From Actinopolymorpha alba DSM 45243 (GTDB lineage: Bacteria > Actinomycetota > Actinomycetes > Propionibacteriales > Actinopolymorphaceae), in assembly GCF_000373925.1 (NCBI RefSeq), contig NZ_KB892708.1, positions 248,001-312,000 on the forward strand: a DNA stretch of 64,000 bases. Direction: 5' to 3'. The notes beneath the pieces are model-generated. The model was not told the origin of the DNA, made no database searches, and saw nothing but the letters and a program-made list of their open reading frames with translations. A program made the translations under genes and the position numbers. This document shows positions 1-8,712 of this stretch, one piece after another (within the stretch, counting starts at the first letter, position 1; each line of letters begins with the position of its first letter).

Positions 1-2
1 TC

Positions 3-326
3 TATCTCGGCGGCATGGGCAGCCGGACACAGAACTTCTACAACGCGCTCGCGGTCCGGATGGGCTTCGCCGAGGAGGCTGCCCGGGTGCAGGACCTCTT
101 CCTCGCCCGGCGGCACCGTGACGCCGCCGAGGCGGTTCCGCTGGAGTTCGTCGCCGCCACCTCACTGCTCGGTCCGGTCGAGCGGATCACCCAGCGGCTG
201 CGGGCGTACGCGGAGGCAGGCGTGACCACGTTGTCGGTTCTGCCGTTTGGCGCGCGCCTCGACGACCAACTCGGCACACTTCAGACGATGGCGGAGGCCC
301 TGGCTGCCTCGGGCGTAGGAGAGTAA
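3..326 (+). CDS. LLM-class (luciferase-like) F420-dependent oxidoreductase, C-terminal part
   Basis: Only the last ~107 residues are in the window; the gene begins upstream of position 1. The reading frame is open from the first bases (YLGGMGSRTQNFY) to a TAA at 324-326. The pattern of a conserved NFYNALAVRMGF stretch, a helix of charged residues and a final segment resembling LGPVERITQRLRAYAEAGVTTLSV is typical of the C-terminal end of bacterial luciferase-like, F420-dependent oxidoreductases. The cofactor and substrate cannot be read from this fragment. uppP begins 3 nt downstream, so the two are probably co-transcribed. Confidence 0.7.
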   Translation, partial: YLGGMGSRTQNFYNALAVRMGFAEEAARVQDLFLARRHRDAAEAVPLEFVAATSLLGPVERITQRLRAYAEAGVTTLSVLPFGARLDDQLGTLQTMAEALAASGVGE

Positions 327-328
327 GC

Positions 329-1168
329 GTGGAGCACAGCGTCGGTTGGTTGGGTGCCCTTGTCTACGGCCTGCTGCAGGGTCTCACCGAGTTTCTCCCG
401 GTCTCGTCGAGCGCGCACATCCGGATCATGGGCGCGCTCGTGCCCGGCTGGGGCGACCCAGGTGCGGCCTTCACCGCGGTCATCCAGCTCGGGACCGAGA
501 CCGCGGTGGTGGTCTACTTCCGGAAGGAGATCTGGGCGATCATCCGGACCTGGACGGCCGCGCTCTTCAAACCCTCGCTGCGCCGCCATCCGGACGCCCG
601 GATGGGGTGGTACATCATCGCGGGCACGCTGCCGATCGGCATCCTGGGCTTCCTGTTCAAGGACGTCATCGAGACCGCGTTGCGCTCCCTGGTGTACGTC
701 GGCTGCAGCCTGATCGGCTTCGGGATCATCCTCGGCATCGCGGACGCGATCGCGCGCAACCGCAAGTCTCTGACCCAGCTGAACCTCCCGGAGGCGATGG
801 TCTTCGGCTTCGCGCAGGCGCTCGCGCTGATCCCGGGCGTCTCCCGGTCGGGAGGTACGATCACGGCCGGCCTGCTGATGGGCTACACCCGTGAGGCGGC
901 CGCGAAGTACTCCTTCCTCCTCGCGATCCCCGCCGTCTTCGCCTCCGGCCTCTTCGAGGTCCTCAAGATCGGGGACGAGGGGTCGCCCGACTGGGGGCCC
1001 ACGATCCTCGCGACCCTGGTGAGCTTCGGCGTCGGCTATATGGTGATCGTCTACTTCATGCGTTACATCTCCCAGCGCGACTTCCGACCCTTCGTGGTCT
1101 ACCGCGCCCTCCTCGGCGCGGGCGTGCTGGCATTGCTGGCGTTCGGCGTCGTGACGGCGTACGCCTGA
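329..1168 (+). CDS. uppP: Undecaprenyl-diphosphatase
   Basis: Integral membrane enzyme that dephosphorylates undecaprenyl pyrophosphate to recycle the lipid carrier of cell-wall synthesis; it is associated with bacitracin resistance. At 279 aa it has the usual BacA/UppP length. Both family motifs are visible: the glutamate-rich first motif with TEFLPVSSSAH (residues ~20-30) and PGVSRSG (~171-177). Several hydrophobic segments follow, including the last ~25 residues. The GTG start lies 3 nt after the preceding stop, indicating translational coupling. A hairpin follows the stop. Confidence 0.95.
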   Translation: MEHSVGWLGALVYGLLQGLTEFLPVSSSAHIRIMGALVPGWGDPGAAFTAVIQLGTETAVVVYFRKEIWAIIRTWTAALFKPSLRRHPDARMGWYIIAGTLPIGILGFLFKDVIETALRSLVYVGCSLIGFGIILGIADAIARNRKSLTQLNLPEAMVFGFAQALALIPGVSRSGGTITAGLLMGYTREAAAKYSFLLAIPAVFASGLFEVLKIGDEGSPDWGPTILATLVSFGVGYMVIVYFMRYISQRDFRPFVVYRALLGAGVLALLAFGVVTAYA

Positions 1169-1174
1169 CGGGCG

Positions 1175-1201
1175 GCGCGACCCCGAAAGCTCGGGGCGCG
1201 C
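1175..1201. terminator. Hairpin between convergent uppP and GYD gene
   Basis: The arms GCGCGaCCCCGA and TCGGGGCGCGC pair with one bulged base around a 4-nt loop (AAGC). There is no T-tract, which is common for actinobacterial terminators. The convergent gene arrangement supports a two-way terminator. Confidence 0.55.
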
Positions 1202-1225
1202 GAGCGCCGGTGATGGGCCGGAAAG

Positions 1226-1519
1226 CTACGGGAGCTTGCCGAGGATCGCGGTCGTTTCCTCCGCGGAGAACGCCCGGAGCGTGGTCGAGCGGATGCTTCC
1301 GCCAGAACCCACCGCGTACAGGAACGCGGTCCCGGACTCCTCGTCGGGAAACTCCGCCACAGTGACGATGTCGTACGGCCCGACCGTCCAGTAGGTCGCG
1401 GTGATCTCGCCGCCAAAGCGCCGGGCGAGTTGCTTGGCGGAGTTGGCCCGCTCCACGGTCGCGTTACAGCTGCGGATCCCCTGGTCGGTCCAGTTGATCA
1501 GGCTGATGTACGTCGGCAT
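1226..1519 (-). CDS. GYD-domain protein
   Basis: Small 97-aa soluble protein of the GYD family (beta-alpha-beta ferredoxin-like fold), whose biochemical role is not established. It begins MPTYISLINWTDQGIR and contains the WTVGPYDIV block that names the family. The frame extends further upstream, but the start at 1519 is preferred because a GGGGGG run lies a suitable distance upstream of it; an ATG at 1528 would abut that run. It is convergent with uppP. Confidence 0.75.
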   Translation of the reverse strand: MPTYISLINWTDQGIRSCNATVERANSAKQLARRFGGEITATYWTVGPYDIVTVAEFPDEESGTAFLYAVGSGGSIRSTTLRAFSAEETTAILGKLP

Positions 1520-1693
1520 CCCGGTCATCCCCCCATGGTTCGGTTCACCTGGGAAGCACCTACCCAGGTCCTGGGTCGGGGGCACCTATGGACGGCTCTA
1601 TCGCCCAGGGGGTCCCCCGACCCGATACCGGCGGTCAGGGACCAGCCGTCAGTCCGCAGTTCACGCGACCCGAGGATGACTAAACACGAGGTG

Positions 1694-1723
1694 TCTACAC
1701 AGCAGGTATACACACTGTGTAGA
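1694..1723. promoter_or_regulatory. 30-bp dyad, probable PadR operator
   Basis: TCTACACAG and CTGTGTAGA form perfect 9-bp arms with a 12-nt spacer. The spacer has GTATAC exactly at its centre, so the whole 30 bp is symmetric about 1708/1709. It ends 9 nt before the padR start codon. PadR-family repressors normally bind such dyads in their own promoter, so autoregulation is inferred. Confidence 0.65.
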
Positions 1724-1732
1724 GTGCGGGGC

Positions 1733-2257
1733 ATGTCAGTTGGACACACCCTGCTGGGCCTCCTCGAGTCAGGCCCGCGACACGGCTACGACCTCAAGCG
1801 GGTCTACGACGAACACTTCGCGCACGACCGGCCCCTCCACTACGGGCAGGTCTATGCGACGCTCTCGCGACTCCTCCGCGGCGGGCTCGTCGAGGTCACC
1901 GGGCTCGAGCCCGGTGCCGGACCCGAGCGCAAGCGCTACGCCATCACCACGGCCGGCGTCAGCGACGTCGAGCACTGGCTGTCGACGCCGGAGAAGCCGG
2001 AGCTCTATCTCCAGAGCACGCTCTATTCCAAGCTCATCCTGGCGATGCTCTCCGGGCGGCACGCTGAGGACGTGCTGGAGACCCAGCGCAGCGCACACCT
2101 TGAGCTGATGCGCGACCTCACCCGGCGGAAGTCGACGGGTGACCTCGCCGACCAGCTCATCTGTGATCACGCACTGTTTCACCTCGAAGCCGACCTGCGC
2201 TGGTTGGAGCTCACCAGCGCCCGGCTCGACCAGTTGTCTGAGGAGATCTCTCGATGA
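1733..2257 (+). CDS. PadR-family transcriptional regulator
   Basis: Winged-helix repressor of 174 aa. The N-terminal PadR domain is clear (residues ~1-85): LLGLLESGPRHGYDLKRVYDE, then the wing segment RKRYAITTAG. A C-terminal helical dimerisation region of the Vir_act_alpha_C type follows (~95-174). The ATG at 1733 was chosen because homologues start at this point, although the frame is open further upstream. Its stop overlaps the ATG of the ABC ATPase (ATGA), so regulator and transporter form one operon, probably repressed through the dyad just upstream until an inducing compound binds. Confidence 0.88.
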   Translation: MSVGHTLLGLLESGPRHGYDLKRVYDEHFAHDRPLHYGQVYATLSRLLRGGLVEVTGLEPGAGPERKRYAITTAGVSDVEHWLSTPEKPELYLQSTLYSKLILAMLSGRHAEDVLETQRSAHLELMRDLTRRKSTGDLADQLICDHALFHLEADLRWLELTSARLDQLSEEISR

Positions 2258-2991
2258 CGGATCTGACAGGCGTGTCCGCGTCCGGAGGCGGCACCGGCAC
2301 CGTGCAGACGTCCGGTCCCGTCCTGCTCGAAGCGATCGACCTGCACAAGTCGTTCGGGTCGACCACCGCACTGACCAGCGCCTCGATGCGGCTGAGGGCC
2401 GGCGAGGTGGTCGCTGTGATGGGACCGTCGGGGTCGGGCAAGTCCACCTTCCTGCACTGCCTGGCGGGCATCGTGCCACCCGACGCCGGGATCGTGCGCT
2501 ACCGAGGACGTGACCTCGGCGGCATGTCCGACCGCGTGCGTAGCCAGTTGCGGCGGACGGACTTCGGGTTCGTCTTTCAGTTCGGCCAGCTGGTGCCCGA
2601 ACTCACCTGCCTGGAGAATGTCGCGCTTCCGCTGCGGTTGGGTGGCGTACGCCGGCGGGCAGCTGAGCAGAAGGCCACGGCATGGCTCGAACGCCTCGAG
2701 GTCGCTGGCGTGGCGAACAAACGGCCCGGCGAGACCTCCGGTGGGGAGGGGCAGCGGGTGGCCGTCGCTCGGGCCCTCGTCACCGGGCCCACGGTGGTCT
2801 TCGCGGACGAGCCGACGGGAGCGCTTGACTCCCTCAACGGCGAACGCGTCCTGCAGCTCTTCGTGACCGCTGCGAGGGATACGGGTGCGGCGGTCGTCCT
2901 TGTCACGCACGAGCCCCGGGTCGCCGCGTACTCCGACCGAGAGGTTGTGGTCAGGGACGGCCGTACGCGTGACCTGGAGGTCGCGCGGTGA
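2254..2991 (+). CDS. ABC transporter ATP-binding protein (MacB/LolD type)
   Basis: Cytoplasmic ATPase of 245 aa that powers the adjacent FtsX-like permease. It has Walker A GPSGSGKST (57-65), Q-loop FQF (~108-110), signature SGGEGQR (162-168), Walker B VVFADEP (181-187) and H-loop THEP near 214. The signature has GEGQ instead of the common GQQQ, as in several actinobacterial members. The ~20-residue glycine- and serine-rich N-terminus precedes the domain. It overlaps padR by 4 nt and the permease by 4 nt. Substrate unknown; families regulated this way often export toxic compounds or peptides. Confidence 0.9.
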   Translation: MTDLTGVSASGGGTGTVQTSGPVLLEAIDLHKSFGSTTALTSASMRLRAGEVVAVMGPSGSGKSTFLHCLAGIVPPDAGIVRYRGRDLGGMSDRVRSQLRRTDFGFVFQFGQLVPELTCLENVALPLRLGGVRRRAAEQKATAWLERLEVAGVANKRPGETSGGEGQRVAVARALVTGPTVVFADEPTGALDSLNGERVLQLFVTAARDTGAAVVLVTHEPRVAAYSDREVVVRDGRTRDLEVAR

Positions 2992-5342
2992 AGGGCTGGG
3001 TCAACGACCTCAGCCTTGGTTGCCGGCTGGCACTCCGGGGTGGCCGTGCTTCGTGGGTCCGGCTGTCGATGACCGCGTTAGGTGTCGGGCTTGCCGTCGC
3101 CGTGCTGCTCCTGGCCAGTTCGGTGACCGGGTTGCTCCAGGCCCGCGACGACAGAGCGGCTGTACGCACGGATCCCTTCCGGGCCGGCGGGACCGAACCC
3201 GTGCCTGGCGTGGACCCGATCCTGGCGGTCCGGAACAACGGCCAGTTCCGGGACCTGGACATCAAGGGCTACCGGGTGCAGCTCAAAGGCTCCAACCCGC
3301 CGAGCGCACCCGGCGTGGACCGGCTACCCGGGCCAGGTGAGATCGTCGTGTCGCCGGCGCTGAAGTCCCTGCTCAGCGGGCCGGACGGCGAGCTCCTGCG
3401 ACCCCGCTTTCCGCAGCGGATCATCGGGACGATCGGCCCGGATGGGCTGCTGGGACCCAACGAGCTGGTCTTCTACGCGGGAGCCGCCGATCTGGCGGGG
3501 AGCAGGGAGGTCGTCACGATCTACGCGTTCGGGTCCCAGGGCGGGGCCCCTCGTGTGTTCGCGCCGTTCCTGCTCCTGCTGGTCAGCCTCGGCACCACCA
3601 CGTTGCTCATCCCGGTCGTGATCTTCCTGGCTGCCAGCACCCGCCTTGCCTCCGAAGCCCGCGACCGGAGGCTGGCGGCGCTCCGTCTGGCAGGTGGCAG
3701 CGGCGCGCAGGTACGCCGGATCGCCGCCGGTGAGGCGTTCGTGGGCGCGGTGGCAGGGCTCGGCGCTGGCGGGGTGCTCTTCGTTGCCGGCCGATCGCTG
3801 ACGAGCTACCTCACGGGCCCGGTGTTCGGCGGCGGCTTCTTCGCCTCCGACATCCGACCAGCACCCGTGCTGGCCGTCCCGATCCTGGTCGCGGTGCCGT
3901 TCCTCGCGGTCAGCCTGGCCCTCTTCTCGCTCCGGCGGTTGGTCGTCGAGCCACTGGGCGTGGTCCGCCAGGCACGCGTCGCCCGTCGGAGGCTGTGGTG
4001 GCGGCTCCTGCCCTTCCTCGCCGGTGGCGGCCTGCTGGCGGCCCAGCTGCGCGGCGACTTCGCGGCCTTCAGCGCTGGTAATGCCACCATCGCCGGGATC
4101 GTGCTGCTCCTGCTCGGCGTTCCGGCGTTCCTGCCGTGGCTGATCGAGCGTACGGTCCACTGGCTGCGTGGCGGTGGCAGGCCGGCATGGCAGCTCGCGG
4201 TACGCCGGTTGCAGCTTGACTCCGCGTCTTCGGCCAGGATCGTGGGTGGTGTCGCGACAGCGCTGGCCGGCGGGATCGCGTTGCAGGCGTTGTTCATCCC
4301 GGCCGCGGCCACCTACGTCAAGGAGAACCCTGACCATGGGAAGGCGATCTTCGTCGATGCACACGTCGCGGATCTAGATGACGGGATCCGGTTGGCCGCC
4401 ACGCTGAATGGCATCGATGGCGTGCGTACGACGCCAGTGATTGCGCAGGAAGCGCTGGCCGGAACGCGAGATCGCTACGCGAGCCTCCACGTGGCGACCT
4501 GTCCAGTGCTCCGCAGTCTCGCGAAGATCGAGCGCTGCACTGAAGGCGATGTCTTCCGCGCGATGCCTCCGCCGTCCAAGCGAACCAACGACAGCGAGCA
4601 GCTCACGCCTGGCGACCCAGTGTGGTTCCGCAACAACCGCGCCGACGACCGCACGACGGGCACTCCCGACTGGACCATCCCGACGACGCTCCCGTCCGTT
4701 GAGGCGCTTCCATGGCAGGACCTGAACGCTCCCAGGGGCGCGTCCCCGGAGGACGTCTTCTACCGCGAAGGGATCCTGGCAACGCCGGGAGCGTTGGCGG
4801 GCGCGAGGAACACCGCGCTTCAGACCCAGCTCGCACTCGTGTCCGCACCCGACCAGCCGGACACGGTGGAGTACGTCCGCAACGTTGTCGCCGGGTTTGA
4901 CTGGTCAGCGCAGGTGTGGCAGCCCTCCGCGCAGCTCACCGACCGGACGTACGCGCTCATCCGGTCGGCGCTCTTCCTGGGTTCGTTGGTGGTGCTGATC
5001 CTCGCCGCACTCAGCCTGCTCGTGATGGCGCTGGAGCAACTCCGCGAGCGCCGCCGTCCACTCGCCATCCTCATGGCCGGTGGTGTGGACCGCTCGGTGA
5101 TCGCCTGGTCCTTGCTGTGGCAGGCGACCATCCCGATCGTCCTCGCTCTCGCGGTGGCGTTCAGTGTCGGCCTCGGCCTCGCCACGCTGGTGCAGATGGG
5201 GTCCGGCGCGCAGCTGGCGTACGACTGGTCGGGCATCGCGGCGCTCGGTGCCGCGGGTTTTGGCGCGGTGCTCGCGGCGACGATCCTGACCCTGCCGGCG
5301 TTGTGGCGCGGAGCCACAACAGCTGGCCTCCGGACCGAGTGA
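2988..5342 (+). CDS. FtsX-like ABC transporter permease
   Basis: 784-aa membrane protein with the arrangement of MacB/FtsX permeases. One hydrophobic segment near residues 25-45 is followed by an extracellular region, then a first FtsX-type membrane block (~190-320), more hydrophobic segments (~340-385), a long extracellular part (~420-640) and a final membrane block (~655-775). The GTG start overlaps the TGA of the ATPase (GTGA). The gene is the third in the padR operon. It likely works as a mechanotransmitting export or release pump rather than a classic importer; the substrate is not evident. Confidence 0.85.
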   Translation: MKGWVNDLSLGCRLALRGGRASWVRLSMTALGVGLAVAVLLLASSVTGLLQARDDRAAVRTDPFRAGGTEPVPGVDPILAVRNNGQFRDLDIKGYRVQLKGSNPPSAPGVDRLPGPGEIVVSPALKSLLSGPDGELLRPRFPQRIIGTIGPDGLLGPNELVFYAGAADLAGSREVVTIYAFGSQGGAPRVFAPFLLLLVSLGTTTLLIPVVIFLAASTRLASEARDRRLAALRLAGGSGAQVRRIAAGEAFVGAVAGLGAGGVLFVAGRSLTSYLTGPVFGGGFFASDIRPAPVLAVPILVAVPFLAVSLALFSLRRLVVEPLGVVRQARVARRRLWWRLLPFLAGGGLLAAQLRGDFAAFSAGNATIAGIVLLLLGVPAFLPWLIERTVHWLRGGGRPAWQLAVRRLQLDSASSARIVGGVATALAGGIALQALFIPAAATYVKENPDHGKAIFVDAHVADLDDGIRLAATLNGIDGVRTTPVIAQEALAGTRDRYASLHVATCPVLRSLAKIERCTEGDVFRAMPPPSKRTNDSEQLTPGDPVWFRNNRADDRTTGTPDWTIPTTLPSVEALPWQDLNAPRGASPEDVFYREGILATPGALAGARNTALQTQLALVSAPDQPDTVEYVRNVVAGFDWSAQVWQPSAQLTDRTYALIRSALFLGSLVVLILAALSLLVMALEQLRERRRPLAILMAGGVDRSVIAWSLLWQATIPIVLALAVAFSVGLGLATLVQMGSGAQLAYDWSGIAALGAAGFGAVLAATILTLPALWRGATTAGLRTE

Positions 5343-5359
5343 ACCTCCCGGAGCGGGGA

Positions 5360-6184
5360 TCAGCGCAGGCGGGGCCCGAGCCGGTCGCGGCGCAACGACC
5401 TTGATCCAAGCCAGACCAGCCCGCCCGTCACCACCCACAACACGGCCGCGACGCCCACCAGCTGCCACGGTCCGAGGAACAGCAACCCCGAGAACTGCCC
5501 CACCACGAGGAACACCAGTGGAAGGACCGTCACGCTCGCGATCTGCTGCGCGCCCTGGACGCTTCGCGCCCGCGCCGACACGAACACCGCCAGGGCCAAC
5601 GCGGCAGCGCTGACCGACGGCGCGACAACCAGCACCAGGACCAACCAGGTGGCATGGGGGAGGAGCGGCCGACCCAGGACCGGCCACATCGCGATGTCGG
5701 TGATGGTCAGGTAGATCAGGGCGCAGCCGAGGTTGATCGCGACCGCGGGGAGGAGGGCGCCGAGGAGCTTCGCCACCAGCAGGTCGCGATCGCTCACCGG
5801 CGCGAGGAGCAGTCCCTCGAGCGTGCCGCGTTCCCGCTCACCGGCCACCGAGTCGGTGGCGAGCACCATGACGACGATGAGCGGTATCACCAGAGTGAGG
5901 GGCGGGAGCAGATAGCCGAGCAGGAGCGCAGCCAGCTGGACGCCTGACCCGTCCGGCAGGCCGTCGAACACCCAGCCCTGCACCGTACGCAGCAGGCGTT
6001 GGAGATCGCCGTCGGGCACGTCCACCCTGGCGATCAGGCCACCGAGAGTGGGAAACACGACGGCGAACACCAGCGGGAGAACCGCCAGCGGGACCAGCAC
6101 CGCGCGGTTCGTTCGAACGATGGACAGGTCGCGTCGCACGATCGCGCGGATGGCCCGCAGGTTAAGAGGTTGCGCGGCGGTCAT
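5360..6184 (-). CDS. ABC-2 type transporter permease
   Basis: 274-aa membrane protein with about six hydrophobic segments, beginning with a cytoplasmic N-terminus (AIVRRDLSIVRTNRAVLVPL) typical of ABC-2 permeases. It contains the GERERGTLEGLLLAPVSDRDL block that ABC-2 permeases carry before their central membrane helices. The ATG overlaps the TGA of the ATPase gene upstream (ATGA). It is convergent with the FtsX-like permease, leaving 17 nt between stops. Substrate unknown. Confidence 0.85.
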   Translation of the reverse strand: MTAAQPLNLRAIRAIVRRDLSIVRTNRAVLVPLAVLPLVFAVVFPTLGGLIARVDVPDGDLQRLLRTVQGWVFDGLPDGSGVQLAALLLGYLLPPLTLVIPLIVVMVLATDSVAGERERGTLEGLLLAPVSDRDLLVAKLLGALLPAVAINLGCALIYLTITDIAMWPVLGRPLLPHATWLVLVLVVAPSVSAAALALAVFVSARARSVQGAQQIASVTVLPLVFLVVGQFSGLLFLGPWQLVGVAAVLWVVTGGLVWLGSRSLRRDRLGPRLR

Positions 6185-7179
6185 GGCTGTCCCACCGCGT
6201 GGTTGGGTGCGGTGGCGACCTGCTCGCGGGCGGTGTAGAGGGCGACGTACACCTCTTCGAGGCTCGGTTCATAGGGGCGAACGCCGTACACCGCGACGCC
6301 CGCATCCGCGAGCGCCCGCACCAACCCCGGTAGCTGGCTCCGGCCGATCGAGGAGTTCCGCAGGACGACGGTGTCGGCCCAGCCGGGCCCGTCGACCTGC
6401 CTGATCGGACCAGCTCCGGCGTGGCGACCGAGGAGCTCGCGGGCGACCGGCCCGTCGGCGCGGGCCACCTCCACTTCGACCGCACCGGCGGCGAGCCGGG
6501 CGGCCAACTCTGCCGGCGCCCCTTCCTCGACCACCCGGCCGTGGTCGAGGACCACCACCCGGTCGCACAGATGCTGCGCCTCGGCAAGGTCGTGGGTACA
6601 CAGGACGATGGTCCGGCCGGCGTCCCGGGACAGCTGCCCGATCAACTGCCGCACCATCCGGACAGCCAGCGGATCCAGCTGCGCGGAGGGTTCGTCGAGG
6701 AGCAGGATCTCCGGGCCCGGAAGTAGCACCCGCGCGAGTGCCAGCCGTTGCCGCATCCCCGCGCTGAAACCCTCCACCCGGTCCTCGGCCCGCTCGGCCA
6801 GGTCGAACTCCCGCAGCGCCCGCCGGATCCGATCGGGCAGTCCAGCGCGCGGCAGCCCGAAGAGCTCGGCCGCCAACTCCAGGTTGCGGCGCGCGGAGAG
6901 GCGCTGGTCGAGGAACGACGCGGTGGGGAGTACGCCGAGCAGCCGGCGTACGGCCACCCCGTCAGCCACCGGATCGAGCCCGCGTACCCGCACTCGACCG
7001 GCTGTCGGGGAGAGGAGGCCCGCCACCAGGCGGACCAGTGTGGTCTTGCCGGCACCGTTGTGTCCGAGCAGTCCGACAACCTCGCCGGCACGGATCCGCA
7101 GTGAGACGCCGTTGATGGCGCGGACGTCGCCGAACGAGCGATGCAATGCCTCGATCTCGATCGCGCCGCCGCCGGTCAC
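6181..7179 (-). CDS. ABC transporter ATP-binding protein (ABC-2/DrrA type)
   Basis: 332-aa ATPase partner of the ABC-2 permease. It has Walker A GHNGAGKTT (~38-46), signature SAGMRQR (~136-142, alanine replacing the first glycine), Walker B LLLDEPSAQLDP (~157-168) and H-loop THD. About 110 residues follow the ATPase domain, as in exporters of the DrrA/CcmA group. The GTG at 7179 (MTGGGAIEIEAL when initiated) was chosen as the start because homology begins there; the longer open frame upstream is on the antisense side of the phosphatase gene. The signature change resembles other exporters and need not be inactivating. Confidence 0.88.
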   Translation of the reverse strand: MTGGGAIEIEALHRSFGDVRAINGVSLRIRAGEVVGLLGHNGAGKTTLVRLVAGLLSPTAGRVRVRGLDPVADGVAVRRLLGVLPTASFLDQRLSARRNLELAAELFGLPRAGLPDRIRRALREFDLAERAEDRVEGFSAGMRQRLALARVLLPGPEILLLDEPSAQLDPLAVRMVRQLIGQLSRDAGRTIVLCTHDLAEAQHLCDRVVVLDHGRVVEEGAPAELAARLAAGAVEVEVARADGPVARELLGRHAGAGPIRQVDGPGWADTVVLRNSSIGRSQLPGLVRALADAGVAVYGVRPYEPSLEEVYVALYTAREQVATAPNHAVGQP

Positions 7180-7304
7180 CCGCTCATTCTCTCGTACACC
7201 CGGTCCGTGACCTCCGGACGGCTCGTGGCCATGCGGGTGGGGCGGCCGGGCCGCTGACCGGAGCGGCGCGGGTGTGCGGGCCGCGGTCAGTGGCACGGAC
7301 CTCG

Positions 7305-7310
7305 TAGGCT
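7305..7310 (+). promoter_or_regulatory. Probable -10 box (TAGGCT) of the phosphatase gene
   Basis: TAGGCT ends 8 nt before the ATG at 7319, and no Shine-Dalgarno sequence lies between them. Transcription would start at or next to the start codon, giving a leaderless mRNA. Confidence 0.5.
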
Positions 7311-7318
7311 CAGCAGTC

Positions 7319-8053
7319 ATGGCGACGCTCTTCCTTGTCCGGCACGGACGCACGCGGGCAAACGTCGACGGCCTACTCGCCGGATGGACGCCGGGTGTGG
7401 GCCTCGACGAGACCGGGGTCCGGCAGGCCGAGACGCTCGGCACAAGGCTCAGCACCATCCCGCTGGCCCGGATCGTGACGAGCCCGCTCGAACGCTGCCG
7501 CCAGACGGCCGCCGCGATCACCGCACTCGAGGGCCGGCCGCCGGCGGTGATCGAGGACCGCCTCGGCGAGGTGCGGTACGGCGACTGGGAGGGCAGGGCG
7601 CTCAAGCAGTTGGCGAAGGAGCCCCTCTGGAAGGTCGTGCAGCAACACCCGAGTGGTGTCACCTTCCCTGGTGACGGGGGAGAGTCGCTGCGTTCGATGG
7701 CCGACCGTGCCGTGGAAGCGATCCGTGAGTGGGACGCCCGGATCGAGGCCGAGGAAGGTCCTGACGCGATCTGGGTGGCGCTCAGCCACGGGGACGTCAT
7801 CAAGGCGATCGTGGCCGACGCGCTCGGGCTCCACCTCGACCAGTTTCAACGGATCATCGTCGATCCGTGTTCGGTCAGCGTGCTGCGCTACACGCCGCTC
7901 CGGTCGTTCGTGGTCCGGGTCAACGACACCGGCGGCGACCTCGCCGCGCTGGTCCCGCCGCGCCGCAAACGTCGCCGGAGCCGGCGTACCGCCTCGGAGA
8001 GTGATGCGGTTGTCGGAGGCGGCACCGGCGCCGGTGGCGGTGGCGGTGGCTGA
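7319..8053 (+). CDS. Histidine phosphatase family protein (MSMEG_4193/Rv2135c-like)
   Basis: 244-aa cytosolic member of the phosphoglycerate-mutase-like superfamily. The phosphohistidine motif RHGRTRAN is at residues ~8-15 and the second catalytic histidine lies in LSHGD (~157). The substrate of this actinobacterial subgroup is not established. The last ~30 residues are rich in Arg, Gly and Ser and are probably disordered (RRKRRRSRR, then glycine repeats). The gene heads the conserved series phosphatase - DUF3090 - SCO1664-like - mshC, also found in mycobacteria. The ATG at 7319 is supported by the -10 box just upstream. Confidence 0.88.
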   Translation: MATLFLVRHGRTRANVDGLLAGWTPGVGLDETGVRQAETLGTRLSTIPLARIVTSPLERCRQTAAAITALEGRPPAVIEDRLGEVRYGDWEGRALKQLAKEPLWKVVQQHPSGVTFPGDGGESLRSMADRAVEAIREWDARIEAEEGPDAIWVALSHGDVIKAIVADALGLHLDQFQRIIVDPCSVSVLRYTPLRSFVVRVNDTGGDLAALVPPRRKRRRSRRTASESDAVVGGGTGAGGGGGG

Positions 8054-8097
8054 CACCGGAGGAGCCAGCCGTGAACACCACTGACACACGAAGCGCG

Positions 8098-8103
8098 TAG
8101 GGT
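8098..8103 (+). promoter_or_regulatory. Probable -10 box (TAGGGT) of the DUF3090 gene
   Basis: TAGGGT ends 8 nt before the ATG at 8112 with no ribosome-binding site between, so a leaderless transcript separate from the phosphatase mRNA is likely. Confidence 0.5.
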
Positions 8104-8111
8104 CTGAAGTT

Positions 8112-8690
8112 ATGGCCCGTGTCGTTCACTTCCACGACGCTCCTGAGCGGTTCGTCGCCGGCACGGTCGGCGACCCCGGTCAGCGAACCTTCTTCCTGCA
8201 GGCCCGGTCGCGGGATCTCCTCACCACCGTGGCCCTGGAGAAGGAACAGGTCACCGTGCTCGCCGAGCGCGTCGACGCGATGCTCGACGAGGTCCTTCGC
8301 CTCACCGGAGGTAGCGCGGTGATCCCCGCACTCGCTCCCCAGGAGCTCAGCGATGACGCGCCGCTCGAGCAGCCGATCATCGAGGAGTTCCGGGTGGGCA
8401 CCCTCCGGCTGGCCTGGGACAGCGACCAGGAACGCGTGATCATCGAGGCGTACGAGGTCACTGAGGAGGAGGCCGATCCGCCGCCGCCGGTCGACGAGGA
8501 GCCAGAGGCCGAAGGTCCCGAGACCCTCGTCGTGCGGATCACCGGTGCACAGGCCCGGGCGTTCGTGCAGCGCGCGATGGCGGTCGTGTCGCAGGGGCGC
8601 CCGCCGTGCCCGTTCTGCGGCAACCCGCTCGACCCGGAGGGCCACCTGTGCCCGCGGCTCAACGGCTACCGCCGCTCGACTCCGGACTAG
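8112..8690 (+). CDS. DUF3090 family protein
   Basis: 192-aa conserved actinobacterial protein without known biochemical function. It starts MARVVHFHDAPERFVAGTVG, which is characteristic of the family. It ends with a small zinc-ribbon-like cluster, CPFCGNPLDPEGHLCPR (~165-181), giving three cysteines and a histidine spaced for metal binding. An acidic linker (~117-140) lies in between. It sits 22 nt before the SCO1664-like gene. Conservation of this trio next to mshC suggests a shared but undefined role. Confidence 0.85.
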   Translation: MARVVHFHDAPERFVAGTVGDPGQRTFFLQARSRDLLTTVALEKEQVTVLAERVDAMLDEVLRLTGGSAVIPALAPQELSDDAPLEQPIIEEFRVGTLRLAWDSDQERVIIEAYEVTEEEADPPPPVDEEPEAEGPETLVVRITGAQARAFVQRAMAVVSQGRPPCPFCGNPLDPEGHLCPRLNGYRRSTPD

Positions 8691-8712
8691 CGCGGGATCC
8701 GGACCGGCCGAC

